Positions 44,027-53,327 of a stretch of DNA of 64,000 bases are shown piece after piece. Under the pieces are notes generated by a model. It saw only the letters and a list, made by a program, of their open reading frames with translations, made no database searches and was not told where the DNA came from. The first letter of the stretch is position 1; every line of letters starts with the position of its first letter. Source of the stretch: Mycolicibacterium parafortuitum (GTDB lineage: Bacteria > Actinomycetota > Actinomycetes > Mycobacteriales > Mycobacteriaceae); the NCBI RefSeq assembly GCF_002086815.1, contig NZ_MVID01000024.1, positions 1-64,000 of the forward strand, written 5' to 3'. Both the position numbers and the translations under genes were made by a program.

Positions 44027-47000
44027 ATGGGTAGGGACGAACAGCCGTCAACATCTGAAATCGGCGACGAGGTCCGCCGCTGGGTAAAAGCCGCGCAAGC
44101 CGTTAGCGCAGCGCGAGTCCAGCTAATTGTTGCCGGAAGCAAGGCTTCCAAAGCGCTGCTGGACTGCATCGTCGAGGCCCGTCGCGACGACAGGGTGCTC
44201 TGGTACTTCCTCCCCCTGCGCGTGGGGGACCTCGATCTCGTGCGGGCCGTTGCCGGCAAGGCGACGCTGCCGCATGTCCGGCCCGACGATCGACGGGAGC
44301 TTGAGCGGCTAACCACGGAGGTCGCTTCCGCGGTAGAGGACCTGAGCAAGGTCACTGGGTTCGGCCGTCTGCTGCTATTCGGCGGTACCAGGGACAAAGC
44401 TAATGAGGCGGCGCGATTCCTCACCGAATACCGCCGGTGGCTCCTTGCCAGCAATATGGGCAGGGTCATTGAGCAGGCCGCACCGATCGACGATCCGCGG
44501 ATCCACGCGTTGACTGTCGGCGGGGCTCTCGCTGACTGGGTCGGCCTCAAGCAGCAGCTTCCCGGGCACGGTCAGGCCGCGGTGGTCGAGGAATCTCGGT
44601 CCTTCGCCATTTTGCCCAACGCCACCGCCGTCATCCGGCACGCGGCCACCGAGGAATCCAAGCTACGCAAAGCTGCGGTGGACGCCGGCAACACCGTCCG
44701 CAACGCAGAAACCGATCGCATGCTCGCTGAGATGTCCGTGGAACGGCTCCGCGAAGCCACCCGCGACAAGATCCGTGTCAGCGCTCTGATGGACAACCGC
44801 ATAACCACCGTGCGAGACGTCCTCGTCAACGAGGGAATTCTGGAGCGTTTCGACGGCATCGGTGCGACGTCCGCCACCCGCATCCGCGCCGCGGCCCGAA
44901 CACTGAGACAGAACACGTTTGACGAAATGCCCATGCGCATTGACATCAAGAATCGCAGCCGGGAGCACACCGAATTCCTGCGCAGTCTCCGCAGCTGGGA
45001 CGCCGCGCGCCGGGCATCCGCGTCGCCCGCGGATATGGCGATCGTCGAAGAACTGGCACCTGTCGCGGCTGCCATCAATAAGACGGTCAACTATGCCATA
45101 GTCGTCCCCACGGCACTATCGACTATCGACGACTTCCGGGACGCCGTCCAGATCGTTGCCCAAACAGCTCGCGCGATCGCGGACGCCCAAGACGCGGCAA
45201 CAACAAGTGATCCGTGGGAAGACTTCCTCGCACGACCCGCTGACTACTTCGCCTTGCTGGCCGAACTCGGCTTCATCACCGAAGACGATGAAAAGACCCA
45301 TGGCGATCTTCCGGCCGAGATCATCGATGCGGTCCGCAATTTCGAGCTGAAGGGTGACTACCTCAGTGCGTCGCTTCGTGGTTACCAGAGCTTCGCGGCG
45401 CGGTTCTCGCTGGTCCAAAGAAAAGTCATTATCGGCGATGAAATGGGCCTGGGTAAGACCGTCGAAGCCATTGCGGCACTGGCGCACCTTCGCGCGAAGG
45501 GAGACCAGAACTTTCTTGTGGTATGCCCGGCTGCGGTGGTGACCAACTGGGTCCGCGAGGTCACCGCCAAATCCAAACTGCCCGCCCACCGCTTACACGG
45601 GCCTGACCGGCAGTGGGCAGCCAAGAACTGGGAACGAAACGGCGGCGTTGGCGTCACCACTTTCGAGACCCTGCGCTGGCTCAATGACGAGGTCTCAATG
45701 CCGGCACTTAGCTGTGTCGTCGTTGACGAAGCGCACTACATCAAAAACCCGGATGCACTCCGTTCGCAACGAACTGTGCAGCTGATCAACGCCTGCGAGC
45801 GAGCGATTCTTCTGACGGGAACACCACTGGAGAATCGATTGGACGAGTTCCGCAACCTCGTTGGATACCTCCGCCCCGACCTAGTGCTGGACGCAAACGA
45901 GTTCGCTCCCAAGAAATTCCGCAGACAAGTGGCCCCAGCGTACCTCCGCCGAAATCAGGAAGATGTGCTTGCCGAGTTGCCCGAGCTCGTCGAGGTCGAT
46001 GAGTGGATGCCGATGTCGCGAGAGGACACATCTGCTTACCGCGCCGCTGTCGAGCAGGGAAACTTCATGGCGATGCGTCAAGCGGCGATGTGGCAAGGGG
46101 TCAAGTCGACGAAGATGCAACGCCTGGTGGAAATTGTCGCCGAGGCGGAATCCAACGGCCGTCGCGTGGTCGTCTTCTCGCACTTCCTTGGAGTCCTCGA
46201 CGACGTGGCGCGGCACATGCCCGGCCGAGTCTTCGGGCCTCTCACCGGATCGGTTGCCGCCAATCAACGCCAGGTTATAGTTGATGACTTCTCCGCCGCC
46301 AAGAAGGGCGCTGTGCTGGTCGCCCAAATCGTCGCCGGCGGTGTGGGTTTGAATATTCAGGCGGCATCGGTCGTAGTCATCTGCGAACCGCAGCTCAAGC
46401 CGACCACGGAATGGCAGGCCATTGCCCGAGCGCACCGGATGGGACAGTTGGAATCCGTGCAGGTTCATCGGCTGCTGTCGGACGAGGGCGTGGATCAGAG
46501 AATCCGCGAGCTTCTTGCCACCAAGAAGGAACTCTTCGACAACTTCGCCCGTGAGGGCGACATAGCCGCAGCCGCTCCAGAAGCCTACGACGTCACCGAA
46601 GCGCAATTAGCTCGCGACATCATCGCCGCTGAGCGCGAACGCATCGCGGCGCCAGCCGCGCTGTCGCCGGGCGTATCGACATCGAAATCCACTGGTGGTC
46701 ATAGCGCGCAGAGACTGGTGGATCGGCAGAGCTCCGCGCCGGAGTTCTCACAAGATTGGCCGGAACCTGGTAGGGGCACGTCGCAAATCAACCCAAGTGG
46801 CGTTGTGGGGCCAGGAACGTTAGTCAGGAATGAGCCCCGCTCAGCAAACAGGCCCACCGGGCAGATGCTCGACGCCAATTCGCGGCACGACTTGCGGGCA
46901 GGGGATTCGGCGGGTCAACAACAAATTGCCGATCCTGGCCGGCTGGCACTGGCGCCGTACCCAGAATTCTCCGATGTCCTGCCGCCGATCTCGCAAACTC

Positions 47001-47458
47001 CACCGGAACGCATCGTTGACTACATCGTTCGAATCATAAGCGTGGAGGGTCCAGTGACCGGCTGGCGGCTACACCAGGTATACCGACAACGCGCAACGGG
47101 CCGGGAGTCGCACGCTGAGTTCTCTCGTCTAGTGAACCGCGCGATATCGGCTGCCGAGGGTCAGCGGCGCATTGTCTCGGAAAATCCCTTGAGTCAACCC
47201 GGGAACAAGCCGAGGACCTTTTTCCTGCGGCGTCAACCCACAACGGCGGCAAGACAGTTAGGACCGCGGACCATTGATGTCGTACCACCATCGGAATTGG
47301 TGCAGTACTGCCAAGAAGTGTCTGGCAATCGTAGGCTATCCGAGGACGAACTAGTACATGGACTGCAACAGCTGTTGGGTGACGGTCTGTCCATTGCTGA
47401 TGTACGGCAGGTAACTGCCGTAGTGGGACACCTCGTTAGACAGAGAAACAGTGGCTGA
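44027..47458 (+). CDS. SNF2 helicase with HhH and DUF3320-like winged helix
   Basis: A 1143-aa protein. The N-terminal 400 residues include a helix-hairpin-helix-like stretch (about 255-290, containing GIGATSATRIRAAA). The SNF2 motor follows: IIGDEMGLGKTVEAI (about 468-482), VVDEAHYIKNP (about 565), LTGTPLENR and ARAHRMGQ. After a low-complexity linker (about 870-985), the C-terminus (ERIVDYIVRIISVEGPVTGWRL) resembles the DUF3320 winged helix found on other defence-island helicases. AGTGAGG lies upstream of the ATG. It is the first gene of the plus-strand operon. A SNF2 translocase acting on invading DNA is the natural reading; there is no nuclease domain in it. Confidence 0.85.
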   Translation: MGRDEQPSTSEIGDEVRRWVKAAQAVSAARVQLIVAGSKASKALLDCIVEARRDDRVLWYFLPLRVGDLDLVRAVAGKATLPHVRPDDRRELERLTTEVASAVEDLSKVTGFGRLLLFGGTRDKANEAARFLTEYRRWLLASNMGRVIEQAAPIDDPRIHALTVGGALADWVGLKQQLPGHGQAAVVEESRSFAILPNATAVIRHAATEESKLRKAAVDAGNTVRNAETDRMLAEMSVERLREATRDKIRVSALMDNRITTVRDVLVNEGILERFDGIGATSATRIRAAARTLRQNTFDEMPMRIDIKNRSREHTEFLRSLRSWDAARRASASPADMAIVEELAPVAAAINKTVNYAIVVPTALSTIDDFRDAVQIVAQTARAIADAQDAATTSDPWEDFLARPADYFALLAELGFITEDDEKTHGDLPAEIIDAVRNFELKGDYLSASLRGYQSFAARFSLVQRKVIIGDEMGLGKTVEAIAALAHLRAKGDQNFLVVCPAAVVTNWVREVTAKSKLPAHRLHGPDRQWAAKNWERNGGVGVTTFETLRWLNDEVSMPALSCVVVDEAHYIKNPDALRSQRTVQLINACERAILLTGTPLENRLDEFRNLVGYLRPDLVLDANEFAPKKFRRQVAPAYLRRNQEDVLAELPELVEVDEWMPMSREDTSAYRAAVEQGNFMAMRQAAMWQGVKSTKMQRLVEIVAEAESNGRRVVVFSHFLGVLDDVARHMPGRVFGPLTGSVAANQRQVIVDDFSAAKKGAVLVAQIVAGGVGLNIQAASVVVICEPQLKPTTEWQAIARAHRMGQLESVQVHRLLSDEGVDQRIRELLATKKELFDNFAREGDIAAAAPEAYDVTEAQLARDIIAAERERIAAPAALSPGVSTSKSTGGHSAQRLVDRQSSAPEFSQDWPEPGRGTSQINPSGVVGPGTLVRNEPRSANRPTGQMLDANSRHDLRAGDSAGQQQIADPGRLALAPYPEFSDVLPPISQTPPERIVDYIVRIISVEGPVTGWRLHQVYRQRATGRESHAEFSRLVNRAISAAEGQRRIVSENPLSQPGNKPRTFFLRRQPTTAARQLGPRTIDVVPPSELVQYCQEVSGNRRLSEDELVHGLQQLLGDGLSIADVRQVTAVVGHLVRQRNSG

Positions 47459-47495
47459 ACCGATTTCTTGTGAACCTGTAAGGAGGGCTAGCGCA

Positions 47496-47909
47496 ATGCC
47501 TTTGTCAGCTCGAGAGTGTTCACGTTGTGGTCTTGAGTCGGCGGGTAAGAAAAAGTTCGGCTTGTGTGGCAAGTGCAGCTACGAAGACAAGTACTGGGTC
47601 AAAATACATAGGAATCTGCGGAACTGTTATCGGATGCACGGCTTCGAGACGCCGCGCGCGAGTCACAGTGACTACCTTGCAGTAGTCGCCTACTACTGGG
47701 GTGCGCTAAACCAGCGTGAGCGTGAAAGGGTGATCGCTGAACTTGTCGCGCACGGCTATTCGGCTGCTCAAACTGAACCGTTTGAAGCGTTGGCGGATGT
47801 GCTAATCGGTGCATTACGAGGAACGGCGAAGGAGTACTGGCGTGGGACTGCCTCGCAGAGCGTCCACACTGTCCGCGGAGGATTGCCCGGCCTCGGGCGC
47901 CGCTCGTAG
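47496..47909 (+). CDS. small zinc-finger protein
   Basis: A 137-aa protein. Near the N-terminus, CSRC and, 12 residues on, CGKC make a four-cysteine zinc ribbon; the rest is alpha-helical (RERERVIAELVAHGY) with a basic tail. The ATG at 47496 has a very strong AGGAGGG at 47481-47487, so it is preferred over the GTG at 47451 that overlaps the helicase stop. The family is not recognised. It may be an accessory DNA- or RNA-binding factor of the SNF2 helicase immediately upstream. Confidence 0.7.
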   Translation: MPLSARECSRCGLESAGKKKFGLCGKCSYEDKYWVKIHRNLRNCYRMHGFETPRASHSDYLAVVAYYWGALNQRERERVIAELVAHGYSAAQTEPFEALADVLIGALRGTAKEYWRGTASQSVHTVRGGLPGLGRRS

Positions 47910-47919
47910 TGTCCAATTC

Positions 47920-48051
47920 ATGGAGATGAGTGACGATTTGTACGCCCTGGTGAATGCAACCATCCGGCCTGGGAGTGAGCGATGGTGTGACTGCATTTTC
48001 CAGCTACCGTCGAAGCTGTATCGCGCGCAGTTCGAACTGTCGGAAGCGTGA
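47920..48051 (+). CDS. tiny ORF, first of three overlapping small genes
   Basis: A 43-residue frame starting at ATG 47920 (or 47926), ten bases after the zinc-finger gene. It contains ATIRPGSERWCDCIFQLPSK and has no recognised family. No good ribosome-binding site is seen; the frame is open back to 47809, so the true protein may be longer and overlap the previous gene. The main support is that its stop shares a base with the next start (TGATG). Confidence 0.4.
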   Translation: MEMSDDLYALVNATIRPGSERWCDCIFQLPSKLYRAQFELSEA

Positions 48052-48212
48052 TGAATCAGGTGAGCGAGCCGGCTGAGGCGTTGGCGCTGATTGGTGGTAT
48101 CGGTATCACCCACGGCATCTGTGGGCGTCTTGCTGAGGCATCGAAACGGGTCCTGGCCATCGGCGTCCCCACGCTGGTGCCGTTGGGGATCATTGCGGTC
48201 GGATCTGCATGA
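48051..48212 (+). CDS. 53-residue small hydrophobic ORF
   Basis: Begins at the ATG within TGATG and ends in the ATGA shared with the next gene, so it is locked between two neighbours. The sequence is Ala/Ile/Gly-rich with a hydrophobic C-terminal half (VLAIGVPTLVPLGIIAVG), possibly membrane-associated. No family is recognised. Overlapping starts and stops on both sides are the reason for calling it. Confidence 0.45.
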   Translation: MNQVSEPAEALALIGGIGITHGICGRLAEASKRVLAIGVPTLVPLGIIAVGSA

Positions 48213-48571
48213 GCGCAGCCGAGTTCAATGATGCTTTGTTCGACCAGGTCTCGGAAGTAGTGAGCCCTGGTACTGCGATCCTGACGCTGTCCACCAATAG
48301 CCTCAACAGGATCACAGCCGTGGAGCGCAAGGGAGTGTGGGTGGAGACTGAGCGCTCGATGAGGCTTGGGACAGGACCGCAGTTGGTGCCGGCATGGATG
48401 ATCACCGCGGCGTGGAACAGGTTGCGCGACAAGGGGGAGCTGAGTCAACAGGAATTACTCAACGAGTTGAACGTCAAGCGGTCGGCATTTGTGTGTGCAC
48501 TGTTAGCGAAGTTTCCGGGTGTGCACATTCGGTCCACCCGGCCAACTCTTCTCGAGTTGTACGAGGCTTAG
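48209..48571 (+). CDS. hypothetical protein with winged-helix-like C-terminus
   Basis: A 120-aa protein starting at the ATG of ATGA. The first half (ILTLSTNSLNRITAVERKGVWVETE) looks like a beta-rich domain; the second (MITAAWNRLRDKGELSQQELLNELNVKRSAFVCALLAKF) reads as a winged helix, followed by a short beta tail. The length and layout resemble small DNA-binding partners of restriction systems, but I cannot name the family. It is the last gene of the plus-strand island operon. Confidence 0.6.
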   Translation: MSAAEFNDALFDQVSEVVSPGTAILTLSTNSLNRITAVERKGVWVETERSMRLGTGPQLVPAWMITAAWNRLRDKGELSQQELLNELNVKRSAFVCALLAKFPGVHIRSTRPTLLELYEA

Positions 48572-48737
48572 GTCATGGTCCATTCAGCTGGATGGGAGTT
48601 CTGAACCACCCAGTGTTTGATGCGCACCGGTTACTGGTGTGCTCTTCCGCGCTCGACACCGGCTGATTCGAATCCAAACGCTGACGGCGGGCCTTGTCAC
48701 CGCTCAACCCGGCAGGCACTTAAAGACTGGTGGGCGA
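48572..48737. other. intergenic region at the right edge of the island
   Basis: This 166-bp gap lies between convergent genes. It contains the imperfect copy (48661-48696) of a sequence at 28992-29027. GATTCGAATCC at 48665-48675 resembles a tRNA T-loop, but no cloverleaf can be drawn around it. The switch back to chromosomal-type genes occurs here. Confidence 0.45.
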
Positions 48738-50069
48738 TCAGAGCCCAAGTGCCCTCCGCGCCAACGCGGCTGCCCCCGCACTGACCACATCCCGCCGACG
48801 CAAGGTGACAGGCTGATCGGTGACGTTGATGAGAACCTCGTAGACGGGGAGGTAGCGCACGGCGGATCCGGTGACGGGAGTCCCGTTCGCGTGGCGCCAG
48901 CCGAGTTCGGTGAGGATCGCGGCGATTGTGCTCAGCGGCAGTTGAGCGTCCGGGGAAGCCCCTGCGTACGCGAGCGTCAGCAGGCTGGCCTGCACGTGGA
49001 ATTCATCGCTGGCCTTGGGGTTCAACCGACTGGCCAGGTGCTCGCACAACGCGTTGACATCGCGCTGGGCGGCCTGACCGGTCTTGGTCAACAATAGGCG
49101 GCCCTTGTACTTCCGCAGCAGTCCGAAGTCCTGCAGCATCTCGCGGAACTGCAGCAGCGGGTAACAGTGCGCCTCGCGGTTTTTCGCTCCGATCCAATCC
49201 GCCATCACGGGGACCACTTTCGACGCCTCCACCACGTCAGCCGGTTTGAGATAGCCCGCGCCGGTCAGCGGGATACCGCCGTCTGCCGCCCGATCTAAGA
49301 ACCACTGGAAGCCGCGCAGGTGGCCGACCATATCGGCCGCCTCCAGCGAAGCTGGTGCGGCGGTCAGCGCGAGCGCCGCCTGAGACAGGCTGTCGCCATG
49401 CGCGGTGTAGCCGAGCCGATGAACCAGGTCGACCAGACGCGGGTCGACTTTCGCTTCGCGCAACACGAAGTACGGGCCGCGCAGCGCGTCGTTGATCCGA
49501 TCCTTCTCGAAGCGGGCAGGGTCGGGAGGCACCTCGGCGAGGCTCACCGCGTCGACCAGGTGCCCGCAGTCCTCCGGCGGGGCGGCCCGTTCACCGTCGA
49601 CGACCAGCGCCGCGGCATACTCGCCCTCGGCGGGCAGCACCTGCTCCAGGCGCAGCGTCAGCTCCCAGTTGTCGCCGTAGTCGTAGAGGTAGTGCAGCGC
49701 ATCGCCGGGAGCAGTGAGGGTTTCGTCCAGATGGGTCTCGGCGGCGGGAAGGCCGTCGTCCACGGCGTCGGCGTCGGCGACGTCGTACGGGCACAGAAAC
49801 AGCTGGCTGTCCCAGTCGAACGCGCCGCCGCCGAGTGAGAAGCGGTGCAAATGGGAGTCGGTCCAGCCGAACGCCACCTGCAGGACCTGATGCACGACGT
49901 CCAACGTCAGATCCGAGCGAAAATCGATACGCCGCCAGATCGGCGGATCGGCGTCGTCGATGTCCACCCTGACCCGGTAGACGACGACATCACTTCGCCG
50001 CGGGTGCCGCAGATCGGGCCGTGTCTCCGGGTCGGTCACCAACCGCAGGTGTCGTCGGCGCGTGTTCAT
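48738..50069 (-). CDS. plasmid pRiA4b ORF-3-like protein
   Basis: A 443-aa protein. Residues about 25-180 are a pRiA4b ORF-3 domain (YRVRVDIDDADPPIWRRI, LTLDVVHQVLQVAFGW, LHRFSLGG, YLYDYGDNWEL), also known from IS1096-associated TnpR-like proteins. The C-terminal 250 residues are helical and unassigned. The ATG at 50069 is chosen because TACAGT, a TANNNT -10 element, ends seven bases upstream, fitting a leaderless transcript. It is divergent from the SWIM gene. The function of the family is unknown. Confidence 0.85.
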   Translation of the reverse strand: MNTRRRHLRLVTDPETRPDLRHPRRSDVVVYRVRVDIDDADPPIWRRIDFRSDLTLDVVHQVLQVAFGWTDSHLHRFSLGGGAFDWDSQLFLCPYDVADADAVDDGLPAAETHLDETLTAPGDALHYLYDYGDNWELTLRLEQVLPAEGEYAAALVVDGERAAPPEDCGHLVDAVSLAEVPPDPARFEKDRINDALRGPYFVLREAKVDPRLVDLVHRLGYTAHGDSLSQAALALTAAPASLEAADMVGHLRGFQWFLDRAADGGIPLTGAGYLKPADVVEASKVVPVMADWIGAKNREAHCYPLLQFREMLQDFGLLRKYKGRLLLTKTGQAAQRDVNALCEHLASRLNPKASDEFHVQASLLTLAYAGASPDAQLPLSTIAAILTELGWRHANGTPVTGSAVRYLPVYEVLINVTDQPVTLRRRDVVSAGAAALARRALGL

Positions 50070-50076
50070 CGTGATC

Positions 50077-50082
50077 ACTGTA
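50077..50082 (-). promoter_or_regulatory. -10 element for a leaderless pRiA4b-like gene
   Basis: TACAGT on the minus strand lies seven bases before the ATG at 50069, and no ribosome-binding site is visible. It fits mycobacterial leaderless promoters. Confidence 0.5.
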
Positions 50083-50130
50083 GAGCCGTGCCGGTCGCGG
50101 GGGACTGTGCTCATCGGGCACCATGACGCC

Positions 50131-51783
50131 ATGCCGTTATCGGAGACGATGCTGCTCGAGGTGGCCGGCGATCGGATCTTTGCCCGCGGTGAAGACTACG
50201 TCCGCTACGTCCGTGGTCTGCGGGTCGCCGCCGACAAGGCACATGCGTCGGTCCAGGCCAAGAGCGTCTACACCGTGGAACTGGACTGGTCCGGTCCACT
50301 GCCCGCCGGTTCCTGTACCTGCCTTCATCACGCCGACGGTCACTTCTGCAAGCATCTGGTCGCGGTCGGGCTCGCCGCAATCGACCGCGGTGAAGGCGCC
50401 TCGGACATCACACCGGAATCTGCGGTGCAGGCAGCGGTGGAGGCGATGGATGTCCACGAGCTCCGCGACCTCGTCATGACGCTCGCACAGCGCGACGGCG
50501 AAGTTCGCCGCATGCTGGAGGTACGTGCGACGGCTGAGTCCGGGGACGACGCGGCCGCCAAGGCGGACTTCGAAAATTACGTGCGAAATGCGTTGCAGCT
50601 CTACGGCTTCACCGACTACCGGGAATCCTTCGTGGTGGCCGAAACGGCGGGACGGGTGCTCGACGAGCTGGAGAATCACCTGAACGACGGGGCCGCCGAG
50701 ATCGTGCGGCCGGCCCTGTTGTCTGCGGTGACGCTGCTGCGCTCGATCACCGAGCACGCCGACGACTCGTCGGGAGCTATCGGAGGTGAATGCCAGCGGG
50801 CTGCCGAGCTGTACGCGCGGGCCTGTCGGGAAGGTGCGCCCGACCCGGTCGAACTCGCCACGTGGCTGGTGACGTTCCGTGCCGACTCGCCCGGATGGCC
50901 GGATGTGGCGTTGGCGGACTTTGTCGACGCGTTCGACGACCACGCGCTCGAAGTCTACCGCCGGGCGGTAATCGAACTCGATCACAAACTCGCAGAAGGC
51001 GATCGCTGGAACCGCTTCCACGTCGACACGATGCTGCTGGAGCTCGCCGACCACGACGGCGACGTCGATCGGGCGGTCAAGCTGCTGAACGAGCGCGAAC
51101 ATCCTCAGTACGGGGCGATCGTCGCCCGGTTGCGGGCCGCCGGGCGTGACGGCGAGGTTCTCACGTGGATCGATCGCGCCGTGGCGGAGGGACGCGTCAG
51201 CGGGCACAGCGGCGGCAACGCGTACCGGCTGAGCCCCGTCGATGTCGCGCGTACCTATCAAACACACGGCCGCGTCGAGGACGCGATCGACGTCCTGCGC
51301 AACGACTTCGTCAGGCAGCCCTCGGTCCGTTCCTATCAGGCGCTGTGCGGCTTCGCCGCAGGTATCGGCCGCGGCGACACTGAACGCGAATGGGCGTTCG
51401 ATCATGCGCGACAGCTCGCCGCGGACCGCCCGGATGGCGGCGCGGTTCTGGTTCAGCTGTTTCTGAGCGAAGGCGAACTCGATGCCGCCTGGGACGCCGC
51501 CGACCGCTACGGTCCCGGCTGGGCGTGGAAGGAGCTCGCCGACCGCGGCGCCGAGGCACGGCCGGTTGCCGCTGCCGACCTGTACCGGCCGCAACTCGAG
51601 GAGGATCTTCGACACGCCAACACCCGGCTCTACCCCGGTATCGCCGCGACCCTGGCGACCATGGCTGAGCTCTACGAACGTGGCGGGCGCAGTGACGATT
51701 TCGCGGCTCTCATCGCGCAGATCCGCCAGGACTATGGTCGGCGACCGTCGCTGATGAAGGCGCTCAAGGCCCGAGGCCTCTGA
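50131..51783 (+). CDS. SWIM zinc-finger protein
   Basis: A 550-aa cytosolic protein. The SWIM motif CxCx(n)CxH is present as Cys62, Cys64, Cys73 and His75 in CTCLHHADGHFCKH, a zinc site that binds DNA or protein partners. The rest is helical and TPR-like (repeated A-x-x-Y...A patterns), as in many bacterial SWIM proteins. The ATG at 50131 is the first plausible one; the frame is open from 50062, but that would overlap the promoter of the divergent gene. The two genes form a divergent pair and may be functionally linked. Confidence 0.85.
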   Translation: MPLSETMLLEVAGDRIFARGEDYVRYVRGLRVAADKAHASVQAKSVYTVELDWSGPLPAGSCTCLHHADGHFCKHLVAVGLAAIDRGEGASDITPESAVQAAVEAMDVHELRDLVMTLAQRDGEVRRMLEVRATAESGDDAAAKADFENYVRNALQLYGFTDYRESFVVAETAGRVLDELENHLNDGAAEIVRPALLSAVTLLRSITEHADDSSGAIGGECQRAAELYARACREGAPDPVELATWLVTFRADSPGWPDVALADFVDAFDDHALEVYRRAVIELDHKLAEGDRWNRFHVDTMLLELADHDGDVDRAVKLLNEREHPQYGAIVARLRAAGRDGEVLTWIDRAVAEGRVSGHSGGNAYRLSPVDVARTYQTHGRVEDAIDVLRNDFVRQPSVRSYQALCGFAAGIGRGDTEREWAFDHARQLAADRPDGGAVLVQLFLSEGELDAAWDAADRYGPGWAWKELADRGAEARPVAAADLYRPQLEEDLRHANTRLYPGIAATLATMAELYERGGRSDDFAALIAQIRQDYGRRPSLMKALKARGL

Positions 51784-51811
51784 TGGCCAGATGCGCGGGA
51801 CGGAACCTCCG

Positions 51812-52158
51812 TCACCCGCCCGGCCAGCGATTGGCGAGCGGCGCCGGTGTCCAGCCAGGCCACCAGACCGAACCCACTGCAATGCCGGTAGCGAGCTGAG
51901 CGACGATACGCGGACCCCGGATCGCGCTGTTGTCGTAGAACGTTGCCTCGTCCGCCCGACCCGCCGCGGTGGCGACCAACTCCCACAACCGTTGGTAGCG
52001 CTGCCGGTTCTTGGAGTCGGGGAGGACTTGCCCGCGCCATTGGATCCGACGACGAGGTCGAGGCGCTTCACCGTCGTGCCTCTTCGCGCGGCCGACACCG
52101 TGCCGTAATCGGCCCTTGCGAGACGCTCCTGAAAGAACCTCTCGGAGTGTGCCGACAT
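51812..52158 (-). pseudogene. zeta-toxin-family kinase, internally deleted
   Basis: From ATG 52158 the frame gives SERFFQERLARADYG, then KRLDLVVGSNGAGKS, the P-loop of zeta/Zeta-like UDP-GlcNAc kinases, and breaks at about 52020. From about 52012 another frame carries the family C-terminus (RYQRLWELVATAAGRADEA, YDNSAIRGPRIVAQLA, WPGWTPAPLANRWP). About 100 residues between P-loop and C-terminus, including the catalytic Asp/Arg region, are missing. The two conserved ends are intact, so this is a deletion within a once-complete toxin gene. The gene cannot encode an active toxin. Confidence 0.82.
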
Positions 52159-52186
52159 GTCGGCGCTCGTGCGTAGCGTCCGCGTC

Positions 52187-53291
52187 ATGAGTGACGGACG
52201 TAGGAACCGCAAGATGAAGCAGGCGCGACGCGATGCGCGTCGTGCAAAGAAGCGCCGGGTGGATGCCGTCCCCGAGCCGCCTCCCGATGATCGGTCGCTG
52301 ATCTCGTTCGCGATGGAGAACCCGTGGGGTCTCTTGATGTTCGCGAGCGAGAAAGTCGAGGCGGCGAAGCCAGACCCGTTCTCGAATTGGCGGTCTGATC
52401 AACGCACTTCAGTAGACTTCGGTCACCTCCTCCAGAATTTCCTCAACGCTCCCCATTCCGAGAGCGCGTTGCTCGTCGCGCTGTTCAGTGAGCTGTTGGA
52501 CGACCAGGAGCTGCAGCAGCGCTATCGGGTGGCGCTAGACGCGTACCAGGGGCCGCTACCGCCGTGGGTCGCCGGGCTCCGCGAGGTCGAGGTTCATCGG
52601 GCGGTGCGTCACTCATATGTGCTCGGAGATTTCGACGAGCTCTGGATCGGTGCCCGCCTCGCCGACGGGCGGGAAGCGACCTGCGTGATCCGGATGGAGC
52701 ACCTCGAAGACTCCGAGATCGTCGATGCAGACCTCTGGGTGGACGCGATCGACATCCACGTGCGGCGAAGCTCCAATGCTGACTTCACCACCGTGGACAT
52801 GAGCCTCGCTGATGCGCGGGCGTGGATCGAACGCAGCCTGCAGCAGAAGTTCGTCTTCCGAAAGACTGCGACGTGGCCTGGTTGCCGTCCGCTGGTGCGA
52901 TGGCTGGTCGGTCATATGCCGGGAGGGCGGCGACGGGTACCAGTGGTCGGGTTCGGCATGGGGATCGGGTAGGGAGTTGGCCGACGAGTTCTTCGCATGC
53001 GAGGCCGGCGCAGGCTTCGATCGCCGTGACCACCTGCTGCTGTTGACGGACCTCATGGAATCCGGGACGAGGGACCCCCTGCGGTGGAGCGCCCGGCGCG
53101 TCGAGCATGTGCTCGAATCGTCGACGCTCCACGACCACTCGTTAAAGGTCCTCCTCGAGGTACCCGCCCTCCTGCGGGCATTCATCCCGTTCGCGCACCA
53201 GCGCAGCGGGATCCGTGACGGCTTGACTGCAGAGGCCCTGGCCGCCCTCGATGAGAGCCAGATGGGTGACGGGTTGAGCGTCGCGGGATAG
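52187..53291 (+). pseudogene. hypothetical gene with a one-base frameshift
   Basis: Two frames are needed: 52187 to about 52925, then a different frame ending at 53291. Removing one G from the GGAGGGCGG run near 52921-52929 joins them into one protein of about 367 residues (PLVRWLVGHMP followed by GGGDGYQW and RELADEFFACEAG). The N-terminus is very basic (RRNRKMKQARRDARRAKKRR); the rest is acidic and helical. The family is unrecognised. The ATG at 52187 is preceded by TAGCGT seven bases upstream, a leaderless promoter pattern. The shift could be real or a base-calling error in a G run. Confidence 0.65.
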
Positions 53292-53327
53292 ACGCGGGTC
53301 GTCAACTGTCGTCCACGCGAGCTCGGC

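Noticed and set aside
48661..48696. GATTCGAATCC as a tRNA T-loop and attachment site
   Set aside because: No acceptor, anticodon or D stems can be drawn around it; kept only as part of the imperfect repeat.
50137..52212. 691-codon minus-strand frame
   Set aside because: Only its first 64 residues are meaningful (zeta-toxin pseudogene); the rest is the shadow of the SWIM gene.
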